Source of the DNA: a bacterium | GTDB lineage: Bacteria; Patescibacteriota; Microgenomatia; UBA1406; GWC2-37-13 | Direction of reading: 5' to 3' | Length of the DNA: 64,000 bases | Assembly: GCA_029573715.1 (NCBI GenBank) | Contig: JAKQDR010000226.1 | Location: 1 to 64,000 of the forward strand | Part shown: piece after piece, positions 23,369 to 31,862 of the stretch | How the letters are laid out: each line of letters begins with the position of its first letter | Position numbering within the stretch: position 1 is the first letter of the stretch | Notes under the pieces: model-generated | Database searches by the model: none | The model's input: only the letters and a program-made list of their open reading frames with translations | Told to the model about the DNA's origin: nothing | Translations under genes and position numbers: made by a program

Positions 23369-24610
23369 ATGTCAAAAAACACATTTATCAAACTCCTTTC
23401 TGATGAAGTATCTCGTATTGACAAAACACAGACGTCCAAGCGTCACGAACGTGTGATTGACGGGTTTACGAACCATCCATCACCACGTGCCATAATGAAA
23501 GGAAGAGGATACATACTCTTTAATTCCAATGACTATTTGGGTTTGCGTCACCACCCCCGTTTGAAGCAGGCGGAGCATGATGCGAGTGAGCGTTTTGGAG
23601 CGGGCCCTGGAGCAGTAAGATTTATCTCTGGTTCATTAAAAGTGCATCAAGATCTGGAGCGAGCTTTGGCTCGCTTTCATGGTCGAGAAGCTGCCATGCT
23701 TTTTTCGTCCGCATTTGCTGCAAATCTTGCGGTGTTATTTTCTTTTCTCAAAGGACAAAGTAAAGATTCGTTGGTTGCGGATAACACTGTTGTAGTTTCC
23801 GATGCATTAAATCATCGAAGCATCATTGATGGTATTCGTCTTGCAAATTTAGATGCCGAGCATAAACGTATTTTTAATCATCTTGATATGAAAGCGCTTG
23901 ATGCAGTGCTTGCATCATGTGTGGGAAAGTATGAGAGAGCTGTGGTGGTGACTGATGGGGTATTTAGCATGCTGGGGGAGATGCAAAATCTTCATGCAAT
24001 GCGCTCTGTTATTGATGCGTACGATGATAGCTTTCCTCATGGGGTGTGGCTTATAGTTGATGATTGTCATGGGGTTGCTGCATGTGGCGCAACAGGTCGG
24101 GGTACAGAAGAGCTAACAGGTGGCCGTGCAGACATTCTCATTGGCACACTAGGGAAAGGCTTTGGTGCGGACGGTGGATATGTAGTAGCAGATGCCGTCA
24201 TAATCGATTATCTGCGTGAATCATCAGCTACCTACATTTATTCAAACCCAGTGTCACCCGCAACTGCAGCTGCTGGGCTCGCGGGTGTGCAAGTAGTTGA
24301 CTCAGACCAGGGGCAAGCCCTTCTTGCACAGTCCCAAAGTAACATTGCGTGTTTCAAAGAAGAAGCTGCATCCCGAAGCATTCCATTTGTTGCAGACTCC
24401 AATCACCCTATACAGCCAGTACTTATCGGCGATCCACAAATAGCCCGCACGGTAACACAAGGTCTTTTTGAGGCAGGAATAATGGTCACGAGTATCAATT
24501 ATCCGGTGGTACCTCGGGGGAAGGATGAAATTCGCGTTCAGATATCAGCGACACATACACATGAAGATATCACTTCGTTTCTTTCCATTCTTACAAGACT
24601 TATCGCATGA
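23369..24610 (+). CDS. kbl: 2-amino-3-ketobutyrate CoA ligase (glycine C-acetyltransferase)
   Basis: This 413-aa PLP enzyme of the alpha-oxoamine synthase family has SNDYLGL, GAVRFISGSLKVHQDLE, the cofactor-binding DDCHGV segment and the Schiff-base lysine in GTLGKGFGADGGY. It would split 2-amino-3-ketobutyrate with CoA into glycine and acetyl-CoA. Sequence alone cannot exclude 8-amino-7-oxononanoate synthase, but the coupled threonine dehydrogenase and the absence of biotin genes favour KBL. Its end overlaps the convergent permease gene by 11 nt. Confidence 0.82.
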   Translation: MSKNTFIKLLSDEVSRIDKTQTSKRHERVIDGFTNHPSPRAIMKGRGYILFNSNDYLGLRHHPRLKQAEHDASERFGAGPGAVRFISGSLKVHQDLERALARFHGREAAMLFSSAFAANLAVLFSFLKGQSKDSLVADNTVVVSDALNHRSIIDGIRLANLDAEHKRIFNHLDMKALDAVLASCVGKYERAVVVTDGVFSMLGEMQNLHAMRSVIDAYDDSFPHGVWLIVDDCHGVAACGATGRGTEELTGGRADILIGTLGKGFGADGGYVVADAVIIDYLRESSATYIYSNPVSPATAAAGLAGVQVVDSDQGQALLAQSQSNIACFKEEAASRSIPFVADSNHPIQPVLIGDPQIARTVTQGLFEAGIMVTSINYPVVPRGKDEIRVQISATHTHEDITSFLSILTRLIA

Positions 24611-25583
24611 ATGCATTAAATGAATAGCCAATGAAAATAATACCGATAGCAACAATGCTAAAAAATGAGATAAGCAGTGGTAGCTTCATAACCTTTTTAA
24701 GAATTAACGCCTCAGGAAGTGAGAGTCCGACTGTTGCCATCATAAATGCAAGTGCTGTGCCAAATGGAACTCCTTTTGCCACCAATGCTTGCATGATAGG
24801 GATGACACCGACTGCATTTGAATACAAAGGTATGGCGATGAGGGTCGCGACAGGTACAGCCCAAACACCTGAGCCCTTCAGTGATGATTCAAAAAACCCT
24901 GTCGGTACAAAGCCATGAATAAGTGATCCGATGCCAACACCCAAGAGCACATACCCAAATATTTTGCGTGTCAGATCCCATCCTTCATGCCAGAATTGTC
25001 CAATAAGCGCAGGACTGAACTTCTTTGCTCTCACATATGACGTGCTTACTTTTCTTTGTGCGATGATGTTTCGAATTTCATCATCGATAAACCGTTCAAG
25101 CCTGAGTCGTGAGAGCACCATGCCGCCAATCACTCCAACGCCCATCCCCGCTAGCACATATAACGCGGTTATCTTTAGGCCAAACAAGCCGATAAATATC
25201 GCAATAGACGCTTCGTTTACCAGTGGTGAGGTGATAAGAAAAGATAGAGCGACTCCCAGTGGTACTCCCGCTGATAGAAATCCAACAAAAAGGGGGATAG
25301 AAGAACACGAACAAAATGGGGTAAGCACACCAAACAAGGCTGCAAGGACATAATCGAGCCCGTACCATTTACGCTTTGTGAGAAAATCACGGATAGACTC
25401 AACAGGTAAGTAATGACGTATTGCGGCCATTAGGTAGTTGATGATCAAAAGGAGCACAAATATCTTGAGCGTGTCGTAGATGAAGAAATGTACTGCATTA
25501 CCCAGATACGAACCTTCTCCGATTCCAAGAATCTGATAGGTAAGTACGTTTGCAATAAGTTCGAACGGGTAAAATATGTCCAT
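24600..25583 (-). CDS. Permease of the YraQ/ArsP-like family
   Basis: This 327-aa protein has about eight to nine membrane helices and the signature PFCSCSSIPLFVGFLSAGVPLG in its first half, with a repeated GVPFGTALAFMM in the second half. Members export organoarsenicals or unidentified metal compounds. It is the last gene of an ArsR-thioredoxin-permease operon. ATG 25583 is used, 19 nt after the thioredoxin stop; the ORF track's 25619 overlaps that gene. A GTG at 25595 is an alternative. Confidence 0.85.
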   Translation of the reverse strand: MDIFYPFELIANVLTYQILGIGEGSYLGNAVHFFIYDTLKIFVLLLIINYLMAAIRHYLPVESIRDFLTKRKWYGLDYVLAALFGVLTPFCSCSSIPLFVGFLSAGVPLGVALSFLITSPLVNEASIAIFIGLFGLKITALYVLAGMGVGVIGGMVLSRLRLERFIDDEIRNIIAQRKVSTSYVRAKKFSPALIGQFWHEGWDLTRKIFGYVLLGVGIGSLIHGFVPTGFFESSLKGSGVWAVPVATLIAIPLYSNAVGVIPIMQALVAKGVPFGTALAFMMATVGLSLPEALILKKVMKLPLLISFFSIVAIGIIFIGYSFNAFMR

Positions 25584-25602
25584 TGAAAAATATTTCACTA
25601 AG

Positions 25603-25896
25603 TTAACAGTTGCCCCCACATGTGCACCCTCCTGTTTTCGGTGGTGTTATTGCACCGTTTTCAATGATGCGTCGTATCTCATCTTTTGATGAAGTAGATC
25701 CTACGAGTGCTATCTTGCCATTTATGGCAAGTACTGGGCTACCCATCGCACCTAGTGCGAGCATTGCGTCCATTCCTTCAGCACCGGTAATATAGCTGAC
25801 TTTTACATCTATACCGAGTTCTTCTACGGTTTGACTTGTAAGCTCATACAGCTTTTTGCAGGTGGGACATCCGCTCCCCAAGACTTGAATATCCAT
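25603..25896 (-). CDS. Small thioredoxin-like protein with a C-terminal cysteine cluster
   Basis: This 97-aa protein begins MDIQVLGSGCPTCKKLYEL, a CPTC redox motif at the start of a thioredoxin fold, and keeps the cis-Pro in GSPVLAINGK. It ends with GGCTCGGNC, three more Cys that could bind a metal. This small redox-active disulfide family often neighbours YraQ-type permeases. The ATG at 25896 lies within the end of the arsR gene. A role as thiol or metal carrier to the permease is inferred. Confidence 0.85.
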   Translation of the reverse strand: MDIQVLGSGCPTCKKLYELTSQTVEELGIDVKVSYITGAEGMDAMLALGAMGSPVLAINGKIALVGSTSSKDEIRRIIENGAITPPKTGGCTCGGNC

Positions 25897-26215
25897 ATGA
25901 TGAATAGTGAATTTGAATGGGTAATAGCGATCGCATAAGTTTTCGTCCGGAGTAGGTGAGCGTGTAGTACACACGCAAACCCTTTTTGGTATCAGCTACC
26001 AGACCTGCGGTTTTCAAATCTCGTAAATGATGTGATATGAGACTTTGTGAAAGATCCGTGTGCTCCATAAGCTCGCATACACAATGCGCATTTTGCGCAA
26101 GAATACAAAGGATGCGAAGCCGGTTGGGCTCGGCAATAAGTTTTAAAAGGGGGACAAGCGCTGCGATGTTGATTGATGAAGTTGAAGATGCTCTACAACA
26201 ACTATATGAACGCAT
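25844..26215 (-). CDS. ArsR/SmtB family metalloregulator
   Basis: This 123-aa winged-helix repressor shows LIAEPNRLRILCILAQNAHCVCELM with the metal-sensing CVC motif in the first helix pair, then the recognition helix DLSQSLISHHLRDLKTAGLV and the wing GLRVYYTL. An extra CC pair near the N-terminus (SYSCCRAS) may add ligands. A TATTAT -10 box ends 6 nt before ATG 26215, so I choose this start; ATG 26221 and earlier ones are possible. The 3' end overlaps the thioredoxin gene by 53 nt, coupling their expression. It probably senses arsenic or another thiophilic metal. Confidence 0.88.
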   Translation of the reverse strand: MRSYSCCRASSTSSINIAALVPLLKLIAEPNRLRILCILAQNAHCVCELMEHTDLSQSLISHHLRDLKTAGLVADTKKGLRVYYTLTYSGRKLMRSLLPIQIHYSSYGYSSLGERMSHLQKAV

Positions 26216-26224
26216 GTTCATATA
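26203..26224. promoter_or_regulatory. ArsR-family operator overlapping the arsR promoter and start codon
   Basis: A perfect inverted repeat with 9-bp arms, TATATGAAC and GTTCATATA, is separated by GCAT. It matches the TGAAC...GTTCA core of ArsR/SmtB operators. It covers the end of the -10 box, the transcription start and the ATGs at 26221 and 26215, so bound repressor would block initiation. Confidence 0.8.
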
Positions 26225-26380
26225 ATACCACCGTTCATCTCCCATGACAACCAGTATTAACAACCCTCTTTAGAAACAGCACCAACCTTACCGTTGGGCT
26301 TACATATTCACTCTTAGTGAATCTGGTTTAGAAGTGTTTTGAGAAAATACAAGTGATAATCTGTGCTTCGCTATACATTT

Positions 26381-27451
26381 TCACGGTGCAAGATGAGTCG
26401 AGAAGAATGCAATAGTTCGATCCATAGCAGGTTCAAATGAAGGAGAGGTGATGTTGTGCCCACCTGTTGAATAGGTATGTAGCTCGTATACTTTGTCACT
26501 CTTTTCAAGTGCTTCCGCCAAATCTTGCGCATATCTGACAGACACCACTGCATCATCTGTAGCGTGGTGAAGCTGGAGGGGGGCATTGAGATAGTTTATG
26601 TTTGCAGTGAGGGAGATAGATTTCCAAAAGGGGCTTTGAAAATCGACCGATTCGGGTGATGTGCGAAGTGTTTGAATGTTGACACTTGCCTCGCGGTTTG
26701 GTTGCGGTTGGGTTGTTGTTGTGGGGCGGGGTACGTAACTGCCATCGTTAAGACGATATTTTGCAAAATCCTCATAACTATACACAGCACCAGCCCATAT
26801 CACCCCTGCGCGGATCTCATCTGATGTAAGCAGTGCACGAAGCACCAAATTGCCTGCCATACTATGTCCCCACATGCCGATGCGTTTGGGGCTTACTTGC
26901 GGATGTTTTTGCAGGCTTTTTAATGCATGTATGGCATCGATGGTGTATGCAGATGAAAAGTATGATCCTGTCGCTACGCCCTCAGATTGGCCGTGTCCAC
27001 GCATGTCAATTTTAAATACGACAAACCCGTTTCGCGCGAGTGCATCGACATATGCGATGTATCCTTCAGTTGTTTGATATTGCTGTGGAGGAATGTAGCC
27101 ATGATTGAAAACAATAGCAGGAAAACCACCCGGCGGCATGGGGCCTTGGGGAATGGTAAGTAAGCCGTATATGGTGTTTCCCTCACTTTGATATGACACT
27201 ATGGTGCGGGAATAATTTGAACCCGGATCAAGGGTTTGCACGTTTTTGGGTGCATCTGCTTCAAAGATGAGAGAGCGAAGATACGCAATGCTTATGGGTG
27301 AAACATATGACACCTCATCCAAAGTATTTGTTGTATCAGTAGTTGCCGATGCGTTTTGTATATTCACCCGTGCGATATGCTGAGAGAACATTAAATGGGC
27401 AACAAACCCCACAAGAAGTAAAGTGAAAATGAATGACAGGACTATTTTCAT
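26381..27451 (-). CDS. Membrane-anchored alpha/beta hydrolase (dienelactone hydrolase/S9-like)
   Basis: This 356-aa protein starts with a signal anchor (KIVLSFIFTLLLVGFVAHLMF) and has an alpha/beta hydrolase domain: oxyanion region VFNHGY, DMRGHGQSEG, nucleophile elbow GMWGHSMAGN, acid in HATDDAVV and His in STGGHNITS. It should act as an extracytoplasmic esterase or peptidase. A TATGAT box with an upstream TG ends 8 nt before the ATG, implying a leaderless message. It is not obviously in an operon. Confidence 0.85.
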   Translation of the reverse strand: MKIVLSFIFTLLLVGFVAHLMFSQHIARVNIQNASATTDTTNTLDEVSYVSPISIAYLRSLIFEADAPKNVQTLDPGSNYSRTIVSYQSEGNTIYGLLTIPQGPMPPGGFPAIVFNHGYIPPQQYQTTEGYIAYVDALARNGFVVFKIDMRGHGQSEGVATGSYFSSAYTIDAIHALKSLQKHPQVSPKRIGMWGHSMAGNLVLRALLTSDEIRAGVIWAGAVYSYEDFAKYRLNDGSYVPRPTTTTQPQPNREASVNIQTLRTSPESVDFQSPFWKSISLTANINYLNAPLQLHHATDDAVVSVRYAQDLAEALEKSDKVYELHTYSTGGHNITSPSFEPAMDRTIAFFSTHLAP

Positions 27452-27459
27452 GGGAGGGT

Positions 27460-27465
27460 ATCATA
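27460..27465 (-). promoter_or_regulatory. Extended -10 box for the hydrolase gene
   Basis: Minus-strand TG-C-TATGAT ends 8 nt before ATG 27451, consistent with a leaderless or one-base-leader mRNA. Confidence 0.55.
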
Positions 27466-27503
27466 GCACGAGAAACAAACATTATTATTTGAAATAGATT
27501 GCG

Positions 27504-28040
27504 TTAAATAAGAGATGAGCATTTAGACAATGTATATGCCGCGATTGCGCTTGTTACTCCAAACTCGCCGCGCGCAATCAGACGGATTAAATCCTCTTCA
27601 TCTATGAATTTCAAACGAATTGATTCTGAGCTGTCTAATGTTTGTTTTGTTACACACCCGACATTATTAGCACGAACCACATGAACAGTGTGTCTATCTT
27701 TTGAGGGGTAGTCAAATACTTTTCCTAGATAGGTGTAAATGCCGCCCATGCAGCCTGTCTCTTCAGCTAATTCTCTTTTTGCCGCATCAATACCATTTTC
27801 GTTTTTTTTGAGACCTCCGGCAGGGAACGTCCATAATTTGCTTTGAGCACCATATTTATATTCCTCAATAATGGCGTATTGGCCAGAAGTATTTGTAGCG
27901 ACGATCATTACCACATCCCTTTTTCGGATTATAGAATAATCACGAATAATAGAGCCTTCTTCTGTTTGCACATCTTCTAACAGAACCTGCACAAATTTGT
28001 CTTGAAATACTATGCGTGATGGAATAACGAAAGGTTTCAT
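27504..28040 (-). CDS. Nudix hydrolase
   Basis: This 178-aa protein has a full Nudix box, GGLKKNENGIDAAKRELAEETGC (G-x5-E-x7-REUxEExGU), near residue 80. The flanking IEEYKYGA and FPAGG resemble ADP-ribose pyrophosphatases that act on nucleoside diphosphate sugars. Substrate cannot be assigned. ATG 28040 is preferred to 28052. It is 17 nt downstream of the EamA gene and probably shares its transcript. Confidence 0.87.
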   Translation of the reverse strand: MKPFVIPSRIVFQDKFVQVLLEDVQTEEGSIIRDYSIIRKRDVVMIVATNTSGQYAIIEEYKYGAQSKLWTFPAGGLKKNENGIDAAKRELAEETGCMGGIYTYLGKVFDYPSKDRHTVHVVRANNVGCVTKQTLDSSESIRLKFIDEEDLIRLIARGEFGVTSAIAAYTLSKCSSLI

Positions 28041-28057
28041 TAAGTACCACAAAATGT

Positions 28058-28921
28058 TTAGTTCATAAACAGTAACACCAACCCCACCATCACTCCAACT
28101 ACCCCCACCATTTTTCGCAGGGTGAGTTCATCGCGGAAAAATAGCCACGCACCCAAAGTGACCGCTCCAATGCTTGCGGCATTTACCGCATTAACATATC
28201 CCACGTTTGGTGCCAAGTCGATCCCAACTTGCATAAAGTAATTGAATGCTGTCGCCAGAACGCCGATGCCAAAGAGTATTAATACTTGTAATCTCGATAG
28301 TTTTTGTAAGTCGATGTGTTTTTGTTTTGTTTCAAGCGCAATCAATATGGATGCAATGCCCATAGAGTAGATAAGCCGTGTAAGAATTGGCACACCAAGC
28401 TCGTAGAGATATTTTGAAAATAGTGTCAGAAAACCCCAACAGAAAAATGCTGCAAGTGTATACCAAATCCATGCCGTGTTTCGGTGCAACGCAGGAGATT
28501 TTCTTTCAATGATAATAAGGGTAGAGCACACAATGATAAGAACAATGGCAATCATTGACGGCACTGATATTCGTGCACCAAACCAAAATAGTGCGACCAG
28601 CGTCGTAAATACGACATAGCTTTTTGAGATAATCAAGCTGTACCCCGGATTGGGTGCAAGCTGCATGCCTCGCAGTGAACTTTTATTGCCAAGATAGCTT
28701 AAGAATGCTCCCTGTGTGATGATAATAGCCCACTCATTCCATTGGAGTGCGAATCGTGTGGGCGTGTTGAGTGCAATTGGTAGGTATATAAGCACCGGCA
28801 CCGCAAACATTGCTAGATTGTTGAGAGGTTCGGGCATCTTCGCTTGATGGCTTGCGCGGATTAATAGATACAGCCCGACCGAACTTGCGAACATAAGCAT
28901 GCTTGCGCTGATCCAATTCAT
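28058..28921 (-). CDS. EamA/DMT family transporter
   Basis: This 287-aa protein has about ten hydrophobic helices in two halves, the layout of the drug/metabolite transporter superfamily. The second half ends with the typical LFFRDELTLRKMVGVVGVMVGLVLL pattern. Substrate unknown. The ORF track start (28951) is replaced by ATG 28921, which lies 6 nt after a perfect TATAAT box. Confidence 0.85.
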   Translation of the reverse strand: MNWISASMLMFASSVGLYLLIRASHQAKMPEPLNNLAMFAVPVLIYLPIALNTPTRFALQWNEWAIIITQGAFLSYLGNKSSLRGMQLAPNPGYSLIISKSYVVFTTLVALFWFGARISVPSMIAIVLIIVCSTLIIIERKSPALHRNTAWIWYTLAAFFCWGFLTLFSKYLYELGVPILTRLIYSMGIASILIALETKQKHIDLQKLSRLQVLILFGIGVLATAFNYFMQVGIDLAPNVGYVNAVNAASIGAVTLGAWLFFRDELTLRKMVGVVGVMVGLVLLFMN

Positions 28922-28927
28922 GTGCTT

Positions 28928-28933
28928 ATTATA
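28928..28933 (-). promoter_or_regulatory. -10 box for the EamA-Nudix unit
   Basis: Minus-strand TATAAT ends 6 nt before ATG 28921, a leaderless configuration. Confidence 0.6.
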
Positions 28934-29072
28934 ACCCAAATCGTACTGCACTATCTGTTACAATACCTGTACCCGACGTGCAATAAGTTCGTTTTTAATC
29001 CAAACAAGGTAGGGCGCGCTTATTTGAATAGACCATAAATCACCGAATGTTGTTTGTTGATGTCAACTTCTC

Positions 29073-29855
29073 ATGCACACAATTGCAGTTATCACTCCGG
29101 TACACAATGCATCCTCATTTATTGCACAATGCATTCGATCTGTTGCGCGAAGCGTGACAATGGGGAAGTTCACAATTGAGCATATTATCGTTGATGATGC
29201 ATCTACCGATCGATCGTGGGAGACGATTCAATCATTTGCTCACCTTGAGCATGTGCGCACCCACCGACTGGATCATCGCTCAGGCGCCGGGCATGCCCGC
29301 AATTTCGCCGTATCCTGTGCTCAAGCTGATTATGTGTTTTGCCTTGACGCAGACGATGTCCTGTTTCAAAATTCACTCCACACACTGTATCAGGCGATAC
29401 AAGCATCCGGCAGAGAATGGGTATATGGAGACTTTCTTCGCTGTGAAGAAGATTTGACCTATCGTATGGGAGATGACTACTATGGCCATGCATTCACGAG
29501 TGCTCCTCAGCTTCTTACCTCGCTTTTTACCGGCGAACATTTTTTTCAGCAAAATTGTTTGTATCATAAAACACTTTTTGATTCGGTCGGAGGGTTTGAT
29601 GAGTCGCTTGATGGGGCGCAGGATTTTGACTTGTTTGTACGATTTGCATTGCAAGGAGAAACACCCTTGTACGTTCCGGGGCCGCTGTATTTACATCGAT
29701 TTCATCCAACCAATATGAGTAAAATGTCAGGACGTGAAGGGAACCTAAGCGCGCATAAAGATGATGTGCGTCGTTTTTATGCAAAATATCAAACACATCT
29801 TTCTTTAGTAATATCACCCGAAGATCAACAAAAAATTGAGCTCTATCTCCAGTAA
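29073..29855 (+). CDS. Family 2 glycosyltransferase
   Basis: This 260-aa GT-A enzyme begins IAVITPVHNASSFIAQCI and contains VDDASTDRSW, the DXD-type FCLDADDVLF and the later GGFDESLDGAQDFDLFVR acceptor-site motif. It transfers a sugar from a nucleotide donor, probably to a surface polymer. It has no membrane segment. It precedes a membrane redox protein by 39 nt, whose own promoter suggests separate transcription. Confidence 0.9.
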   Translation: MHTIAVITPVHNASSFIAQCIRSVARSVTMGKFTIEHIIVDDASTDRSWETIQSFAHLEHVRTHRLDHRSGAGHARNFAVSCAQADYVFCLDADDVLFQNSLHTLYQAIQASGREWVYGDFLRCEEDLTYRMGDDYYGHAFTSAPQLLTSLFTGEHFFQQNCLYHKTLFDSVGGFDESLDGAQDFDLFVRFALQGETPLYVPGPLYLHRFHPTNMSKMSGREGNLSAHKDDVRRFYAKYQTHLSLVISPEDQQKIELYLQ

Positions 29856-29882
29856 TTTCATTCCATTTCTTCTTTGCGGTTG

Positions 29883-29888
29883 TATACT
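29883..29888 (+). promoter_or_regulatory. -10 box setting the start of the redox membrane protein
   Basis: TATACT ends 6 nt before ATG 29895 and abuts the alternative ATG 29889, the same arrangement as at 15819. Confidence 0.55.
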
Positions 29889-29894
29889 ATGGTC

Positions 29895-31118
29895 ATGAGA
29901 ATACGTTCCCTTATCTTTTTGTGCTTTGCATTTTTATTTTTCGCATTTTCGATTTATGCTCCGATTACTCATGCACAAGAATCTGCATCAGTTACGGTGC
30001 ATGTGTTTACTGCCGATGGTTGCCCTCACTGCATGAAGGAGAAGACATTTCTCACATCATTATCCAGCAAAATGCCTGGAGTTGAAGTTGCGGAATATGA
30101 AGTCACCAAAAGCCAATCAAACGTTGCCCTTTTGCAAGCGGTTGCTCAAACACTCGGGGTGAATGTACAAGGAGTTCCTTTTACCGTCATTGGTACTCAG
30201 CACATCATGGGATATGGCTCTGATGAAACGACGGGTAATGCCATCGTACAAGCAATAGAGACGGCGCGTATGAGCGGTCAACCCGATGTAGTTGCCGAAA
30301 CTACTCGTGCCCTAAGTCAAAGTGCCGCGAAACCTTCGGCAGAAGAGCCTAAACCCTCTTCTCCATATCCCGACTCAATAGCAGTACCAATTTTGGGCAC
30401 CGTTTCACTCAAGGGACTTTCTCTTCCTGTCATCACGATTGTAATTGCCGCGATTGATGGGTTTAATCCTTGTGCCATGTGGACACTTATATTTCTCATA
30501 AGTCTTCTTATCGGCATGCAGGACAAGAAGCGCATGTGGATATATGGATTTACGTTTATTGCCGCATCGGCATTTGTATACTTTCTATTTTTAAGTGCGT
30601 GGCTTAATCTATTTTTATTCCTTGGATTTATTGGGATTATCCGCATCGGAGTGGGTGTCGTTGCGCTTTTTGGTGGCGCACTGAACTTGCGTGAATATAT
30701 GTTAAAGAAAGATGCAAGTTGCAAGGTAACTAATGTCAAAGAGAGAAAGCATTTTTTTGAAAAAATGAAGGAAGCCACTCAACAGCAATCGTTTATCATC
30801 GCGTTGGGGGCAATCATCATTCTTGCATTTGCAGTAAATCTGGTTGAACTTATTTGTTCGGCGGGACTTCCTGCGGTGTACACCCAAATCCTCGCGTTAA
30901 GCGATCTCCCCACCTGGAAGTATTATGCATATCTGTTTTTATATATTGTCATCTTCATGCTTGATGATTTATTCGTGTTTGTTGTTTCTATGAAAACACT
31001 GCATCTTGCAGGCGTGACCACCAAGTATGCGCGCTTTTCCCATCTGGTGGGTGGTGTGGTGATGCTTTTGGTTGGGATTCTGCTTATATTTCGACCGGAT
31101 CTTCTGATGTTTGGTTAG
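29895..31118 (+). CDS. Glutaredoxin-like domain fused to a DsbD/CcdA-like membrane domain
   Basis: This 407-aa protein has a signal peptide (ending near ITHAQE), an exported glutaredoxin-like domain with the redox motif CPHC (FTADGCPHCMKE) and cis-Pro in GVPFTVIG, a Ser/Pro linker, and about six to seven membrane helices. The membrane part includes FNPCAMW and ELICSAGLP, the paired intramembrane Cys that pass electrons in DsbD/CcdA proteins. It probably moves reducing power from the cytosol to the exterior in a single polypeptide. Start ATG 29895 follows the -10 spacing. Confidence 0.85.
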   Translation: MRIRSLIFLCFAFLFFAFSIYAPITHAQESASVTVHVFTADGCPHCMKEKTFLTSLSSKMPGVEVAEYEVTKSQSNVALLQAVAQTLGVNVQGVPFTVIGTQHIMGYGSDETTGNAIVQAIETARMSGQPDVVAETTRALSQSAAKPSAEEPKPSSPYPDSIAVPILGTVSLKGLSLPVITIVIAAIDGFNPCAMWTLIFLISLLIGMQDKKRMWIYGFTFIAASAFVYFLFLSAWLNLFLFLGFIGIIRIGVGVVALFGGALNLREYMLKKDASCKVTNVKERKHFFEKMKEATQQQSFIIALGAIIILAFAVNLVELICSAGLPAVYTQILALSDLPTWKYYAYLFLYIVIFMLDDLFVFVVSMKTLHLAGVTTKYARFSHLVGGVVMLLVGILLIFRPDLLMFG

Positions 31119-31128
31119 TGGGATACGT

Positions 31129-31157
31129 TTGACAAGTCTTTACGTATTTGGAATACT
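31129..31157 (+). promoter_or_regulatory. Promoter upstream of the 92-aa membrane protein
   Basis: TTGACA (31129-31134) and AATACT (31152-31157) are 17 nt apart. Transcription would start near 31164, leaving a 30-nt leader before 31194. Confidence 0.6.
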
Positions 31158-31193
31158 AAAGGAACTTTTAGCATTTACTTAATAACACTTATT

Positions 31194-31472
31194 ATGAAAA
31201 AGAATCACGCAAATCCTCATTACATCGGTTTGTTTTTTGGTGGTCTTGCAGCATTTGGTAAAGGGGTATGGTCGCTTCTTGTGCTCGTCGGATTCGCACA
31301 GCCCATCTTGGATTTTCTGTTCTGGCTCGCGTTCATGACCAACCCCATTACCATTCAAATGTTTGAACTGACTCGTGCAGTGATGTTTGTATCATTCGCA
31401 TTTGCGTTTGGATATGTGGTGGGCTATGTCGGTGCGTATGTTTGGAATATGTTGCATCACAACAATAAATAA
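31194..31472 (+). CDS. Small membrane protein of unknown function
   Basis: This 92-aa protein has two hydrophobic helices separated by a short turn containing NPITIQMF, and a His/Asn-rich C-terminus. It resembles small uncharacterised CPR membrane proteins. It has its own promoter and is followed 5 nt later by the deoxyribosyltransferase-like gene. No function can be assigned. Confidence 0.7.
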   Translation: MKKNHANPHYIGLFFGGLAAFGKGVWSLLVLVGFAQPILDFLFWLAFMTNPITIQMFELTRAVMFVSFAFAFGYVVGYVGAYVWNMLHHNNK

Positions 31473-31477
31473 GTCAT

Positions 31478-31855
31478 ATGCACATTTACGTCGCTCACAG
31501 CAGTGGATTTGACTATCAAAAGAAGTTGTACACTCCGATACGCGGATCTCATTTAAACACAGAACATCATATTGTATTTCCTCACGAACGTGCCGATGTT
31601 TTTGTGAATACCAAAGAGATTATTGAAAGTAGCACTTTAGTGCTTGCGGAAGTTTCATATCCTTCAACAGGATTGGGCATAGAGCTGGGGTGGGCTGATG
31701 CAGCACAGATACCCATCATATGCATGTATGCAGAAGGGTCAAAGCCCTCCGAGGCGCTTCGTGCCATAAGCGCAGTGTTCGCGCAATATCAGTCACCCAA
31801 AGACATGGTGGAAAAAATAACCACAGCACTTGCGGCGCTTTCAAGTACGATGTAA
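31478..31855 (+). CDS. Nucleoside 2-deoxyribosyltransferase-like protein
   Basis: This 125-aa protein begins MHIYVAHSSGF and has the family signature VLAEVSYPSTGLGIELGWADA with the catalytic Glu (GIELGWA). The family transfers or hydrolyses deoxyribose from nucleosides or nucleoside monophosphates for salvage. Its short length matches the 2'-deoxynucleoside 5'-phosphate hydrolase branch. It lies 7 nt before the histidine kinase gene. Confidence 0.8.
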   Translation: MHIYVAHSSGFDYQKKLYTPIRGSHLNTEHHIVFPHERADVFVNTKEIIESSTLVLAEVSYPSTGLGIELGWADAAQIPIICMYAEGSKPSEALRAISAVFAQYQSPKDMVEKITTALAALSSTM

Positions 31856-31862
31856 CCACATA

